Part shown: positions 1-7,966 of the stretch, one piece after another
How positions within the stretch are numbered: the stretch's first letter is position 1
How the letters are laid out: each line of letters begins with the position of its first letter
Assembly: GCF_001423105.1 (NCBI RefSeq)
Contig: NZ_LMNV01000003.1
Span: 383,449 to 447,448 of the forward strand
Reading direction: 5' to 3'
Source: Frondihabitans sp. Leaf304
GTDB taxonomy: Bacteria; Actinomycetota; Actinomycetes; Actinomycetales; Microbacteriaceae
DNA: 64,000 nucleotides
The notes under the pieces: generated by a model
What the model saw: only the letters and a program-made list of their open reading frames with translations
Told to the model about the DNA's origin: nothing
The model's database searches: none
Made by a program: the position numbers and the translations under genes

Positions 1-170
1 AGCGCGGGCATCGTCGCAAGGTTCGGCAGGCGTCGCCTCGTAACGTCGGATCGAATCAGGAGCGGCGTCGTGAACGCGAGCCACACCGCGGGCACGAGCG
101 CTCCCGGCGGGCTCGGCGCGGCGACACTGAGGAGCGCGAGGACCACTGCGGCGTCTACGAAGGCGATCAT
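1..170 (-). CDS. Prepilin peptidase (A24)-like protein, N-terminal fragment
   Basis: The reading frame starts at ATG 170 and runs off the left edge, giving about 56 residues. A TAG lies three codons upstream in frame, so this is the only possible start. The fragment is a hydrophobic helix (residues about 1-16), a short loop, a second hydrophobic segment (about 27-40), then a polar stretch IRSDVTRRRLPN. In type IV prepilin peptidases (family A24) the first catalytic Asp sits in such a D-x-x-x-R-R-x-P-N loop at the end of a membrane helix. The Asp and the RRRLPN tail fit that, so a leader peptidase that processes prepilins at the membrane is the best guess. Only the N-terminus is visible; the second catalytic Asp lies outside the window. 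Confidence 0.5.
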   Translation of the reverse strand, partial: MIAFVDAAVVLALLSVAAPSPPGALVPAVWLAFTTPLLIRSDVTRRRLPNLATMPA

Positions 171-283
171 GCGTCGACGCTAGAACGGGGCTCGCGCCGC
201 AGGATCCAGGAGGTTCCGTCGGTGGAGGAACACTCCCCGCCCCGGCCCGGTGGAGACGAAGACGGTCCGGCTACTGACTACAC

Positions 284-313
284 AGGCGCCCCGAGTCGAA
301 ACCCGGGGCGCCT
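284..313 (-). terminator. Hairpin terminator downstream of phoH
   Basis: A perfect 9-bp GC-rich stem (284-292 with 305-313) and a 12-nt loop lie 25 bp past the phoH stop codon. There is no T-run, as is common for actinobacterial terminators. Confidence 0.6.
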
Positions 314-337
314 CGTCTTACCAGAGATCGCGGTCGA

Positions 338-1690
338 TCAGGCCAACTCGTTCGACTCCAGCAGCTCGGTCACGAGGGCCGCGATCGCCGAGCGCTCGGA
401 GCGGGTGAGCGTGACGTGGGCGAACAGCGGGTGGCCCTTGAGCGTCTCGATGACCGAGGCGACGCCGTCGTGCCGGCCGACCCGCAGGTTGTCGCGCTGG
501 GCCACGTCGTGGGTGAGCACCACGCGAGAGTTCTGACCGATGCGCGACAGCACCGTGAGGAGCACGTTCCGCTCGAGCGACTGGGCCTCGTCGACGATCA
601 CGAAAGCGTCGTGCAGCGAGCGCCCGCGGATGTGCGTGAGCGGAAGCACCTCGAGGATGCCTCGCTCCAGCACCTCGTCGAGCACGTTCTGCGACACGAT
701 CGCCCCGAGGGTGTCGAAGACCGCCTGCGCCCACGGGTTCATCTTCTCGCCCGCGTCGCCCGGCAAGAAGCCGAGGTCTTGCCCGCCGACCGCGTAGAGC
801 GGACGGAACACCATGATCTTCTTATGCTGCTGTTTCTCGAGCACGGCTTCGAGGCCGGCGCAGAGGGCCAGCGCCGACTTGCCGGTGCCCGCGCTGCCGC
901 CGAGCGACACGATGCCGACCTCCGGGTCGAGCAGCAGGTCGATCGCGAGTCGCTGCTCGGCCGAGCGGCCGTGGAGCCCGAAGACGTCGCGGTCGCCGCG
1001 GACCAGTCGGACGTGACCTCGCGACGTGACGCGGCCGAGAGCGGAGCCGCGGTCGGAGTGCATGACGAGCCCCGTGTTGACCGGCTGCTCGGCCTCGCGG
1101 GTCGAGATGTGCTCGTCGTCGTAGAGCCTCTTCATCTGCTCGACCGAGATCTCGACCTCGGCGATGCCGGTGTAGCCCGAGTCGACGATCTGCTCGGCCC
1201 GGTACTCCTCCGCCGAGAGACCGATCGACGCCGCCTTGACTCGCAGCGGCAGGTCTTTCGAGACGACGACCACGTCGAGCCCGTCGGCCGAGAGGTTAGA
1301 TGCGACGGCGAGGATCCGCGAGTCGTTGTCGTCGAGACGGAGGCCGGAGGGGAGCACCGACATGTTCGAGTGGTTGAGCTCGACCCGCAGCGAACCGCCC
1401 TCGCCGACCTCGACGGGAAAGTCGAGTCGTTCGTGCTTGACGCGGAGGTCGTCGAGCAGCCGGAGCGCCTGCCGGGCGAAGTAGCCGAGCTCGGGGTCGT
1501 GGCGTTTCTTCTCGAGCTCGCTCACGACGACGACCGGAATCACCACCGACTGTTCGGCGAACCGGAACATCGCCTGGGGATCGCTCAGCAGCACCGACGT
1601 GTCGAGCACGTAGGTGCGCTGACCCGTGGCCGGCACCGCCGCCCCGCTCGAAGCTGAGGTTGCCTGGGGAGTGACTTCGAATGCGGTCAC
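338..1690 (-). CDS. phoH2: PIN-PhoH fusion protein (PhoH2 family ATPase/RNase)
   Basis: About 450 residues. The N-terminal third is a PIN-type ribonuclease domain ([12 protein letters not shown] near residue 26, acidic residues LDDNDSRI near 120), and the C-terminal half is a PhoH ATPase with Walker [10 protein letters not shown] (about 264-272) and Walker B FVIVDEAQ. Mycobacterial PhoH2 of this architecture is an ATP-dependent RNA helicase/RNase; the same role is inferred here. Start choice: ATG at 1702 has GGAG almost touching it, whereas GTG 1690 has GGAG at a 6-nt spacing, so GTG is preferred; the two differ by four residues. The neighbours (aminotransferase, uppS, hemolysin III, mca) match the Rv1080c-Rv1095 region of Mycobacterium. 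Transcribed alone, with its own terminator. Confidence 0.9.
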   Translation of the reverse strand: MTAFEVTPQATSASSGAAVPATGQRTYVLDTSVLLSDPQAMFRFAEQSVVIPVVVVSELEKKRHDPELGYFARQALRLLDDLRVKHERLDFPVEVGEGGSLRVELNHSNMSVLPSGLRLDDNDSRILAVASNLSADGLDVVVVSKDLPLRVKAASIGLSAEEYRAEQIVDSGYTGIAEVEISVEQMKRLYDDEHISTREAEQPVNTGLVMHSDRGSALGRVTSRGHVRLVRGDRDVFGLHGRSAEQRLAIDLLLDPEVGIVSLGGSAGTGKSALALCAGLEAVLEKQQHKKIMVFRPLYAVGGQDLGFLPGDAGEKMNPWAQAVFDTLGAIVSQNVLDEVLERGILEVLPLTHIRGRSLHDAFVIVDEAQSLERNVLLTVLSRIGQNSRVVLTHDVAQRDNLRVGRHDGVASVIETLKGHPLFAHVTLTRSERSAIAALVTELLESNELA

Positions 1691-1911
1691 GACCGACTCC
1701 ATCTCCGGGTGAAGAACACCCGGTACCTACCCTCGAGTCGGCCATGGAGCAAGAGCTAGACGAACTTACGTGGCCGTCTCGACCGGGTGCCTTACCCGAT
1801 GGCTTGAAGCTACGTCAGCCCACCGACATCCCACAAATCCGACACACCGTGCCGGGGTTACGGGCAGATTAACGCGCGCCACAGGGGCCCCACGAGGAAG
1901 CAGGGCCGAGG

Positions 1912-1947
1912 GACGAGGATCCGAGCGGCGTCTGCCGGATCCTCGTC
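1912..1947 (-). terminator. Hairpin terminator downstream of the aminotransferase
   Basis: A perfect 12-bp stem (1912-1923 with 1936-1947) around a 12-nt loop lies 28 bp past the aminotransferase stop. Each arm contains a GGATCC, so the stem also carries two copies of the over-represented AGGATCC motif. The remaining 1703-1911 between phoH and this gene holds no gene I can support. Confidence 0.65.
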
Positions 1948-1975
1948 TCCGGTCAGCCCCCGGGCCGAGAGACGG

Positions 1976-3103
1976 TCAGTACTGCACGGTCGTCGCGTAC
2001 GACGTGAGCGCCCCCCGCAGGGCTCCGAGCGTCTCGCCGCCCGTCGAGACATGCGCGCTGAGTCGCACCAGGCCGTCACGGACGGTCGCGGTGATGCCGT
2101 GGTTGATGAGCGACGCGGTGATGGCCGTCACCTGCGGAGGCTCGGGCTCGAGCACGACGATGCCGGCGCGCTCGCTCTCGTCTCGCGAGGAGATGACGGG
2201 AAGCGCGAACTCGTCGGCGAGGTCGATGATCGACGACACCGTCTCGGTGATCGCCCCGGAGATGGCGCCGACTCCGACGTCGGCGATGCCTTCGAGAGCC
2301 GTCGCGAAACGGGCCTGCGCGATCGGGTCGGTGCGCGTGACCTGGAAGGCGGCAGCACCCTGCAGGGGCGGCGGTACCTCTTCGTACGACGAGCCGAGCG
2401 GAACGATCGTGCCGGTGACTCCGCTGATGAGCGGAACCAGGTCGGTCGCCGCGCGTTCGCTCAGTGCGAGGAAACCTGTTCCCCAGCCCGCCCGAACCCA
2501 CTTCTGCCCGCCCGCCACGACGACGTCGGCCAGCTCGTAGGCGGCCTCGACGACTCCGAAGCCCTGGATCGCGTCGACGATCAGCAGCCGGTCGCCGATC
2601 ACGTCGCGAATGCCCTCGAGATCGCTCCGGTAGCCGGTGCGATAGTCGACGAGACTCACCGCGACGGCGGTGGTCGCGGGCGTGAGGTTGTCACGAACCA
2701 CCTCGGGGGTCACGACCCCCTGCGGCGGCTGCATCGTGATCGAGTCGACCGAGTGCAGAGCCTGGGCGGCTCGCTGCGCCGCCACGGGGATGCTCGGGTA
2801 CTCCCGCGCCGAGTAGAGCACCTGTCCGGTCAAGCCGAACATCGCGTGGAACAACCCCATCGAAGCGTTGGGCTGGAACACCACCCGGTCGGTCGGGAAC
2901 CCGGTGAGGCGTCGAACCGCCTCGCGCACGCGGATGTCTTGCTCGTCGAAGACGCTCCCCGCGCCGTACCGACCTCGGGCGTGGATCTCGCCGAGGGCGT
3001 TCTGCTCGGCCAAGACGGCCTTGCTCATGGGCCCGAAAGAGGCGAAGTCGAGGTACCCCGGATCTTCTGCGAACCCCTGGCGGTACTCGTCGATGGTGGT
3101 CAC
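1976..3103 (-). CDS. Class V aminotransferase (PLP-dependent)
   Basis: 375 residues, fold type I PLP enzyme. The GGQKWVRAGWGTGF segment (about residue 200) holds the Schiff-base lysine, and LLIVDAIQGFGV about 25 residues before it holds the PLP-pyridine Asp and a conserved Gln, an arrangement seen in cysteine-desulfurase-like class V enzymes. There is no obvious active-site loop cysteine of the SufS type, so a cysteine desulfurase role is doubtful and the substrate is unknown. GTG start at 3103 is set by AAGGAG five bases upstream. It stands between uppS and phoH on the same strand; only 25 bp separate it from the uppS stop, so it may be co-transcribed with uppS. Confidence 0.85.
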   Translation of the reverse strand: MTTIDEYRQGFAEDPGYLDFASFGPMSKAVLAEQNALGEIHARGRYGAGSVFDEQDIRVREAVRRLTGFPTDRVVFQPNASMGLFHAMFGLTGQVLYSAREYPSIPVAAQRAAQALHSVDSITMQPPQGVVTPEVVRDNLTPATTAVAVSLVDYRTGYRSDLEGIRDVIGDRLLIVDAIQGFGVVEAAYELADVVVAGGQKWVRAGWGTGFLALSERAATDLVPLISGVTGTIVPLGSSYEEVPPPLQGAAAFQVTRTDPIAQARFATALEGIADVGVGAISGAITETVSSIIDLADEFALPVISSRDESERAGIVVLEPEPPQVTAITASLINHGITATVRDGLVRLSAHVSTGGETLGALRGALTSYATTVQY

Positions 3104-3128
3104 GCGGGCTCCTTGTATGCGAACGAAC

Positions 3129-3959
3129 CTAACTACCGTACCTGCGGTGGCGGTTCGCGAAGTCTCGGACGGCCCGCAAGAAGTCGACCTCGCGCAAATC
3201 CGGATAGAAGGCCTCGACGAAATAGAACTCGCTGTGCGCGCTCTGCCACAGCATGAAGTCGCTGAGGCGCTGCTCCCCCGAGGTGCGGATCACCAGGTCG
3301 GGGTCGGGCTGTCCGCCCGTGTAGAGGTGGTCGGCGATGAGCTCGGGGGTGAGCACGTCGGCGAGGTCGTCGATGGTGCCGCCGCCTTCGCCGTGGGCTC
3401 GCACGATACTGCGCATGGCGTCGGCGATCTCGCGCCGGCCACCGTAGCCGACCGCGAGGTTGACGTGCAGACCGGAATGCTTCGCCGTGCCCGCCTCTGC
3501 CTCCTGAAGCGCAGAAACCAAGGATCCGGGGAGCCCGTCGACCGACCCGACGTGCTGCACCCGCCAGTCGCCCTGCTGCGACAGGTCGTGAGCCAGCTCG
3601 GAGATGATGTCGACGAGAGCTTCGAGCTCTTCGTCGTGGCGGTTGGTGAGGTTGTCGGCCGAGAGGAGGTAGAGCGTGACGACCTTGATGCCGAGCTCGT
3701 CGCACCAGGTCAAGAACTCGCGGATCTTCGCGGCACCGGCACGATGCCCGTGCGCCGCGGTCTCGAGCATGCGCTGCTTAGCCCAGCGGCGGTTTCCGTC
3801 GACGATCATGGCGACGTGGTTCGGCACCTCGGCTTCGGCGAGGCCGCGGCGGATTCGGCGCTGGTAGAGACGGTAGGCGAAACCCCGGCCCACCGGCGTC
3901 TCGGCCGTGTCGCCGCCGCCTGATCGTCGCCGTGAAGTCACGCTCTTACGGTAGCCCAC
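3129..3959 (-). CDS. uppS: Isoprenyl (cis-prenyl) transferase
   Basis: 276 residues. Condenses isopentenyl diphosphate onto an allylic diphosphate in cis, making polyprenyl diphosphates for cell-wall lipid carriers. The signature NHVAMIVDGNRRWAK (catalytic Asp about residue 54) and the C-terminal motifs DLVIRTSGEQRLSDFMLWQ and SEFYFVEAFYPD are intact. Gene order resembles Rv1086 (the short-chain Z-farnesyl diphosphate synthase of Mycobacterium) beside a hemolysin III gene, so this may be that paralogue rather than the decaprenyl enzyme. GTG start at 3959 overlaps the upstream lipoprotein gene by 14 bp; a second GTG at 3941 would avoid the overlap, and neither has a clear Shine-Dalgarno sequence. 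Confidence 0.9.
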   Translation of the reverse strand: MGYRKSVTSRRRSGGGDTAETPVGRGFAYRLYQRRIRRGLAEAEVPNHVAMIVDGNRRWAKQRMLETAAHGHRAGAAKIREFLTWCDELGIKVVTLYLLSADNLTNRHDEELEALVDIISELAHDLSQQGDWRVQHVGSVDGLPGSLVSALQEAEAGTAKHSGLHVNLAVGYGGRREIADAMRSIVRAHGEGGGTIDDLADVLTPELIADHLYTGGQPDPDLVIRTSGEQRLSDFMLWQSAHSEFYFVEAFYPDLREVDFLRAVRDFANRHRRYGS

Positions 3960-4899
3960 TCGTCTGAGCCGGGGTATCCGCCTCCCGGGTGATGGACGGT
4001 GCCGCGCGGATGACGCCGCGTTGCTTTAGATACGCGTGAATGCGTCGATGCTGGGCATCGAGTCGCGCCCTGATCTTCACGAGGCGGTCGGCGTACTTCT
4101 CCACCAGCTTCGCCTGGATATCCCACTCGGTGTCGTAGATAGCTTCGGCGTAGCCGCTTGATTCTTGGCACCCGGCGTCGGCCGTCGCGATCCTGATCTC
4201 GTCAGCGCTCGCCTTCTCTGTGGGTGGCGCATCGGCGTCGAGGCCGAACGTCGCACGAAGGGAGGGTGTCGGCATATCTGCCGGGTCGGAGCCCAGATCG
4301 GCAATACCGAGCGGAGCCATGCAGTCGGCCCAGCGCCCGGCGGCGGCGACCACCCCGTGGTCTGCTCGGGCGCGAGCGTAGGCCTCGGCCGCGAGCTTCG
4401 TCGCGAAATGCGAGATCGGCTTGTCGAGCCCGAGACGCCGGTCGGCGCGCTCGGCACAGGCAGTCCAGGCCTTCTCGCCCGCTCGATCGAGGCGCGGTTG
4501 CCGAAAGAGCTCGTCGATCTTTCGCTGGTCGAGGCCGCCCTCGCCGATCTGCTGGTGATACCCGAAGGTACGCGCGGTCTCGGGAGTGAAGATCAGGCGG
4601 GTGACGGAGTTCCAGCTGGCGTTTCCGTCAGGACGCACCGTGCGGGGCGCGACGGACCACTTCTGGCCGGCCGCCTTCATGCAGGTGACGATCGCGAGGT
4701 CGCGGGCATAGTCGCGGTTGCCGGTCTCCGTCTCGACGAAGGCGTCGGTCGGCATGACCATTCGGCTGCGGTCTTTGGCCGGCAGCCGGACGTCGTGGCG
4801 GCCCGTCTCGGGTTCGCTGCAGGCCAGTGCACCAAAGGCCACGACGAGGGTGACCGCCACGCCCGCCAGTGCGCGGCGAGCGCGGGGCCGGGCAGTCAT
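3946..4899 (-). CDS. Hypothetical lipoprotein
   Basis: 317 residues. The N-terminus is a lipoprotein signal: basic residues, a hydrophobic stretch, then a lipobox ending in GALAC, so the mature protein would be acylated at Cys near residue 26 and anchored on the outer face of the membrane. The rest is soluble and charged with several cysteines. I recognise no domain. The start ATG 4899 overlaps the stop of the I36 gene as ATGA, and the 3' end overlaps uppS, so the three genes look translationally coupled. A role in the cell envelope is inferred only from export and from linkage to uppS. Confidence 0.7.
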   Translation of the reverse strand: MTARPRARRALAGVAVTLVVAFGALACSEPETGRHDVRLPAKDRSRMVMPTDAFVETETGNRDYARDLAIVTCMKAAGQKWSVAPRTVRPDGNASWNSVTRLIFTPETARTFGYHQQIGEGGLDQRKIDELFRQPRLDRAGEKAWTACAERADRRLGLDKPISHFATKLAAEAYARARADHGVVAAAGRWADCMAPLGIADLGSDPADMPTPSLRATFGLDADAPPTEKASADEIRIATADAGCQESSGYAEAIYDTEWDIQAKLVEKYADRLVKIRARLDAQHRRIHAYLKQRGVIRAAPSITREADTPAQTSGLP

Positions 4900-5342
4900 T
4901 GCGCGACGAATTTGCCGGAACTGATGCGATTGTCGAACACCTTCGTGATCGTGCCGCCCGCATCGCCGAGATAGCGGTCGCCGGAGCCCCGAGGGAGATC
5001 GATCGACGGGCCTTTGAAATTGGCGTCTTGCCAGAAGCGGACGGTCTGGTACCGACCGTTGTTGTAGACGGAGGTGGCGATGTCGTCGGCGTTCCACTGC
5101 CCCGAATCGCCGACACGCACCAGACGGAGATCGCTGACCGAGTTCGCGAAGCTCGTGCGGATTCCGCCATAGCTCTTCGCGTCGTAGAGACAGGCCGAAC
5201 CGAGTGCACAGGTGCCAGGCGCGGGCGAGGTCGCGCGCGAGACCCCGCTGGCGAAGGCTGGGCTGGCGGCACCGATCGCGGCCGCCGCACCGGTGAGAGC
5301 GGCCACCGCGCTCACGAACATCCTCTGGCGAATGGACTTCAT
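4896..5342 (-). CDS. Secreted peptidase inhibitor I36-like protein
   Basis: 148 residues. A classic signal peptide (MKSIRQR, hydrophobic core, cleavage after a site like AFAS near residue 32) precedes a compact domain with CALGSACLYD, SYGG, a WNADDIATSV segment and NFKGPSIDLPRG. This pattern fits the beta/gamma-crystallin-like fold of peptidase inhibitor family I36 (the SMPI type of Streptomyces). The two cysteines CALGSAC could form a disulfide. ATG 5342 is chosen because GGGAG lies five bases upstream and it starts the signal peptide; in-frame residues further upstream lack a ribosome site. Inhibition of a protease is a family inference; many I36 proteins have no known target. Confidence 0.75.
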   Translation of the reverse strand: MKSIRQRMFVSAVAALTGAAAAIGAASPAFASGVSRATSPAPGTCALGSACLYDAKSYGGIRTSFANSVSDLRLVRVGDSGQWNADDIATSVYNNGRYQTVRFWQDANFKGPSIDLPRGSGDRYLGDAGGTITKVFDNRISSGKFVAQ

Positions 5343-5452
5343 CGTTCTCCCTCGAGTCGTCGCCCGGCTGGGCCCCTTCACTCTATGGAACGAGAAGTGT
5401 CACATGCAAATACAGGTCTGTGAACTCCTGGCGGATAGCCAGAAAAGCCCCC

Positions 5453-5458
5453 TACGAT
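5453..5458 (+). promoter_or_regulatory. -10 element of a leaderless hemolysin III mRNA
   Basis: TACGAT ends exactly 6 nt before ATG 5465, which would place the transcription start on the A of the start codon. No Shine-Dalgarno sequence is present. The -35 region is weak. Confidence 0.5.
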
Positions 5459-5464
5459 CGGTGG

Positions 5465-6112
5465 ATGACCGCTCTTAGCACCCAGCTCGAGGTCAAACCC
5501 ACCTGGCGCGGGTGGATTCACGCCGCGACCTTTCCCGTGGCGATCGCCCTGGGCGTCGTCCTCGTGAGTCTGGCCGTGGGCACACCGGCCAAAGCATCGA
5601 CGGCGGTGTACTTCGGCACGTCACTGCTGCTCTTCGGAGTGTCGGCGACCTACCACCGCTTCAACTGGAAGCCGAAGGCGAAGCTGCTGCTCAAGCGCCT
5701 CGATCACTCCAACATCTTCCTGCTGATCGCCGGTACCTACACTCCCCTTGCCGTCTTGAGCCTCCCGCACGACAAGGCGGTCATCCTGCTCTGGCTCGTC
5801 TGGGGCGGGGCCTTCGCCGGCATCGCCTTCCGCGTCTTCTGGACGAGCGCGCCCCGCTGGCTCTACACCCCGCTCTACGTGCTCCTCGGCGTGGGTGCTC
5901 TGCTCTACGTGCGCGAATTGATCGCCAATAACCCCGCGTCGATGATCCTGGTTCTCGCGGGCGGGCTCCTCTACATCATCGGAGCCGTCTGCTACGGCAC
6001 GAAGCGTCCCAATCTCATCCCGGGCGTCTTCGGCTTCCACGAGCTCTTTCACGCCCTGACCGTGCTGGCGTTCCTCTGCCACTGGACGGCCGTGCTGCTC
6101 GTCGCGATCTAG
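5465..6112 (+). CDS. trhA: Hemolysin III family membrane protein (TrhA/PAQR-like)
   Basis: 215 residues with about seven membrane helices. Family residues are visible: HAATFPVAIALG near the N-terminus, SATYHRFNW and RLDHSNIFLLIAGTYTPL in the middle, and FGFHELFHALTVLAFLCHW at the end; the His and Asp residues of these motifs form the metal site of the PAQR/hemolysin III fold. The physiological role is unsettled (membrane homeostasis rather than haemolysis is the present view for bacterial TrhA). It points away from the uppS operon. The start ATG 5465 is supported by a leaderless promoter and by the family length; the frame is open further upstream but would add 15 non-conserved residues. Confidence 0.88.
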   Translation: MTALSTQLEVKPTWRGWIHAATFPVAIALGVVLVSLAVGTPAKASTAVYFGTSLLLFGVSATYHRFNWKPKAKLLLKRLDHSNIFLLIAGTYTPLAVLSLPHDKAVILLWLVWGGAFAGIAFRVFWTSAPRWLYTPLYVLLGVGALLYVRELIANNPASMILVLAGGLLYIIGAVCYGTKRPNLIPGVFGFHELFHALTVLAFLCHWTAVLLVAI

Positions 6113-6120
6113 CGCCGCTC

Positions 6121-6210
6121 TCGCGGGTTCAGCGAGTGGAGCCCGGGTCGTCCGTCTCGCCGCACTCGCGGGTTCAGCGAGACGAGCCCGAGTCGTCCGT
6201 CTCGCCGCGC
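6121..6210. repeat. 45-bp tandem duplication over a gene end
   Basis: Two copies (6121-6165 and 6166-6210) of a 45-bp unit differ at only a few positions. The second copy contains the last codons and stop of the small membrane protein gene; the first copy lies just past that stop. The period is 15 codons. Confidence 0.85.
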
Positions 6211-6497
6211 AACTCGTCGTCGAGCCCGGCGGCCGCCCTCGCGGCCTCCTCGCGCTCCGCCTCGATCTGCTCGCGCACTTCGCCCCGGTAGCGGGTACGC
6301 CGCACTCGACGTGTCATGTCGACGATCAAGAACACCGTGGCCAGGGCGACGCCGAAGATCGCCAGGAACCCGATCCATCCGGGCGTGACGACGCTGTCGG
6401 GGACGGTCTGGACCCCCGGTGAAGACGGGTTGCCGGTTTCGGCAAGGATCCTCGTCGCCAGTGCACTGACTGACACCGAGACTGCCAACACGCTCAC
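6174..6497 (-). CDS. Small membrane protein, unknown function
   Basis: 107 residues. A hydrophobic N-terminus (about 1-18), a membrane helix at about 40-59 (GWIGFLAIFGVALATVFLIV), then a basic stop-transfer segment and a charged tail rich in Glu and Arg, probably partly coiled-coil. No family recognised. The GTG start overlaps the mca stop as GTGA, so it is translated by coupling to mca, and it may support or anchor mycothiol-dependent detoxification, though only position suggests this. The last 13 residues lie in a 45-bp tandem duplication. Confidence 0.7.
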   Translation of the reverse strand: MSVLAVSVSVSALATRILAETGNPSSPGVQTVPDSVVTPGWIGFLAIFGVALATVFLIVDMTRRVRRTRYRGEVREQIEAEREEAARAAAGLDDELRGETDDSGSSR

Positions 6498-7354
6498 TCG
6501 GTCACGCCCGCGAAGAGGTCGGTCTCGGGCAGCGTGGTCTCGACCTTGGAGTCGATGAGCTGGAAGTCTTCGGTCGGCCAGACCCTGGCCTGCAGCTCGT
6601 GGGAGTGCAAGAAGAAGAATCCGGTGGGGTCGACCTGGCTCGCGTGCGCTCGCAGCGCATCGTCGCGCGCCGGGAACGAATCGGCGACGTTCACATGTGT
6701 TGTCGACGGGTCGGCTCGTTCGCCCCAGCGTTCGAACATCTCATCCATCTGCGTGAGCACGGGAGAGTCGGGGGTCTCGACCTTGATGGCCTCGTAGATC
6801 GCCCGCATGCGCGTGGTGTTCATGATGCGGTCGTAGTAGAGCTTCGACACCTGCCAGGCAGGGCCCGCGTGGGGGTAGCGCGCGGGGTCGGCGGCAGCCT
6901 CGTAGGCCGCGACCGAGACCTCGTGGGTGCGGATGTGGTCGGGGTGGGGGTAGCCGCCGTTCTCGTCATAAGTGAGGAGCACGTGGGGCTTGAACCGACG
7001 CACGATGCGCACGAGCGGCTCGGTCGAGATCTCGAGGGGAATGGTCGCGAACGAGTTGACCGCGACACTCTCGCCCTCCTCGGGCAACCCGGAGTCGCTG
7101 TACCCGAGCCAGACATGGTCGACACCCATGGCCTCTTGAGCGCGGGCCATCTCGAGGATCCGCAGCCCGGCGATGTCCCGCTCGGCGTGCGCCCGCGCCT
7201 CGAGGTGCTCGTTGAGGATCGACCCCTGCTCGCCTCCCGTGCAGCTCACCACCAAGACCTCGACCCCGGCCTTGCGGTAGTGAGCGTACGTAGCGGAGCC
7301 CTTGCTCGACTCGTCGTCGGGATGGGCGTGGACTGCCAGCAGGCGCAATGGCAC
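6494..7354 (-). CDS. mca: Mycothiol S-conjugate amidase
   Basis: 286 residues. Hydrolyses mycothiol S-conjugates of electrophiles and drugs, releasing a mercapturic acid and GlcN-Ins in the cytosol. It is a zinc LmbE-like/PIG-L deacetylase: AVHAHPDDE (His, Asp and Asp near the N-terminus) and NGGYPHPDHIRTH give the zinc ligands. SCTGGEQGSILN and the C-terminal HASQVDPTGFFF region favour Mca over the shorter MshB. Start: GTG 7354 has GAGG at a 7-nt spacing and gives MPLRLLAVHAHPDDE, matching the family; a GTG at 7378 in the same frame lacks a ribosome site. Divergent from the DUF4307 gene, as in Mycobacterium (Rv1081c/Rv1082). Confidence 0.92.
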   Translation of the reverse strand: MPLRLLAVHAHPDDESSKGSATYAHYRKAGVEVLVVSCTGGEQGSILNEHLEARAHAERDIAGLRILEMARAQEAMGVDHVWLGYSDSGLPEEGESVAVNSFATIPLEISTEPLVRIVRRFKPHVLLTYDENGGYPHPDHIRTHEVSVAAYEAAADPARYPHAGPAWQVSKLYYDRIMNTTRMRAIYEAIKVETPDSPVLTQMDEMFERWGERADPSTTHVNVADSFPARDDALRAHASQVDPTGFFFLHSHELQARVWPTEDFQLIDSKVETTLPETDLFAGVTE

Positions 7355-7405
7355 GGTGGTACCTCGGATCTCGGTCACGGCCAGCGTTGCTAACCTCTAC
7401 CCAAG

Positions 7406-7411
7406 GATAAT
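7406..7411 (+). promoter_or_regulatory. -10 element for the DUF4307 gene
   Basis: GATAAT differs from TATAAT at one base and lies 16 bp before GTG 7428, leaving a short leader with GGAG. No convincing -35 box; the 73-bp divergent gap with mca must also hold the mca promoter. Confidence 0.4.
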
Positions 7412-7427
7412 CGGACGGAGACCGCAG

Positions 7428-7883
7428 GTGGCGCCCACCCCCTCGAGCAACAGCACGAGCGCACCGCAGTCGTCGGCAGCACCCGCGGGCGACAGCAAGC
7501 TCGACGTCCGTTACGGCCGCACTCGCGCCTTCCGTCTGCGGCGTCGCTGGATCGCCGCAATCGCCGGCGGCGTGGTCGTGGTCGTCTTCGGAGCCTGGGT
7601 GCTCTTCGCAGCCTTCGATGGCACGAGCGCCACCATCGAGTCGAACGACGCCGGGTATGAGATCCACGACGCCCACTCAGCAACCGTGCGCTCGCAGATC
7701 AGCGTCGATCCGGGCACGAAGGTCGACTGCTCGATCCAGGTGCTCAACTCGGGCTTCGACGTGGTCGGCTGGAAGGTCGTCCACTTCCCCGCATCGACGA
7801 GTCAGAACAACACCTACACGACCGACCTCAAGACCATGAACCGCGGAGTCACGGGCTTGATCGACAAGTGCTGGCTGCCGTAA
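7428..7883 (+). CDS. DUF4307 membrane protein
   Basis: 151 residues. A low-complexity N-terminus rich in Ser, Pro and Ala, a conserved RYGR segment, one membrane helix (WIAAIAGGVVVVVFGAWVLF, about residues 42-61), then an extracytoplasmic beta-rich domain with the family pattern KVDCSIQVLNSGFDVVGWKVV and a C-terminal CWLP. It corresponds to Rv1081c between greA and mca in Mycobacterium. Function unknown. GTG 7428 was chosen because GGAG lies seven bases upstream; upstream in-frame codons overlap the mca start and are not family-like. Two cysteines in the exported part could form a disulfide. Confidence 0.8.
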   Translation: MAPTPSSNSTSAPQSSAAPAGDSKLDVRYGRTRAFRLRRRWIAAIAGGVVVVVFGAWVLFAAFDGTSATIESNDAGYEIHDAHSATVRSQISVDPGTKVDCSIQVLNSGFDVVGWKVVHFPASTSQNNTYTTDLKTMNRGVTGLIDKCWLP

Positions 7884-7902
7884 ACTCTCGTGATTCCCGC
7901 TC

Positions 7903-7933
7903 GAGACCGGCCACACGGCCGGTCTCCTTTTTT
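7903..7933 (+). terminator. Strong intrinsic terminator between DUF4307 and greA
   Basis: A perfect 10-bp stem (7903-7912 with 7917-7926), loop ACAC, then six T residues within the next seven bases. It would separate the two genes, or act as an attenuator in front of greA. Confidence 0.85.
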
Positions 7934-7966
7934 CAGCCACCCACCCTTCGGGGTATTGGAGCAACC

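Noticed and set aside
2051..3256. Plus-strand open frame opposite the aminotransferase
   Set aside because: Shadow of the conserved aminotransferase; no family similarity.
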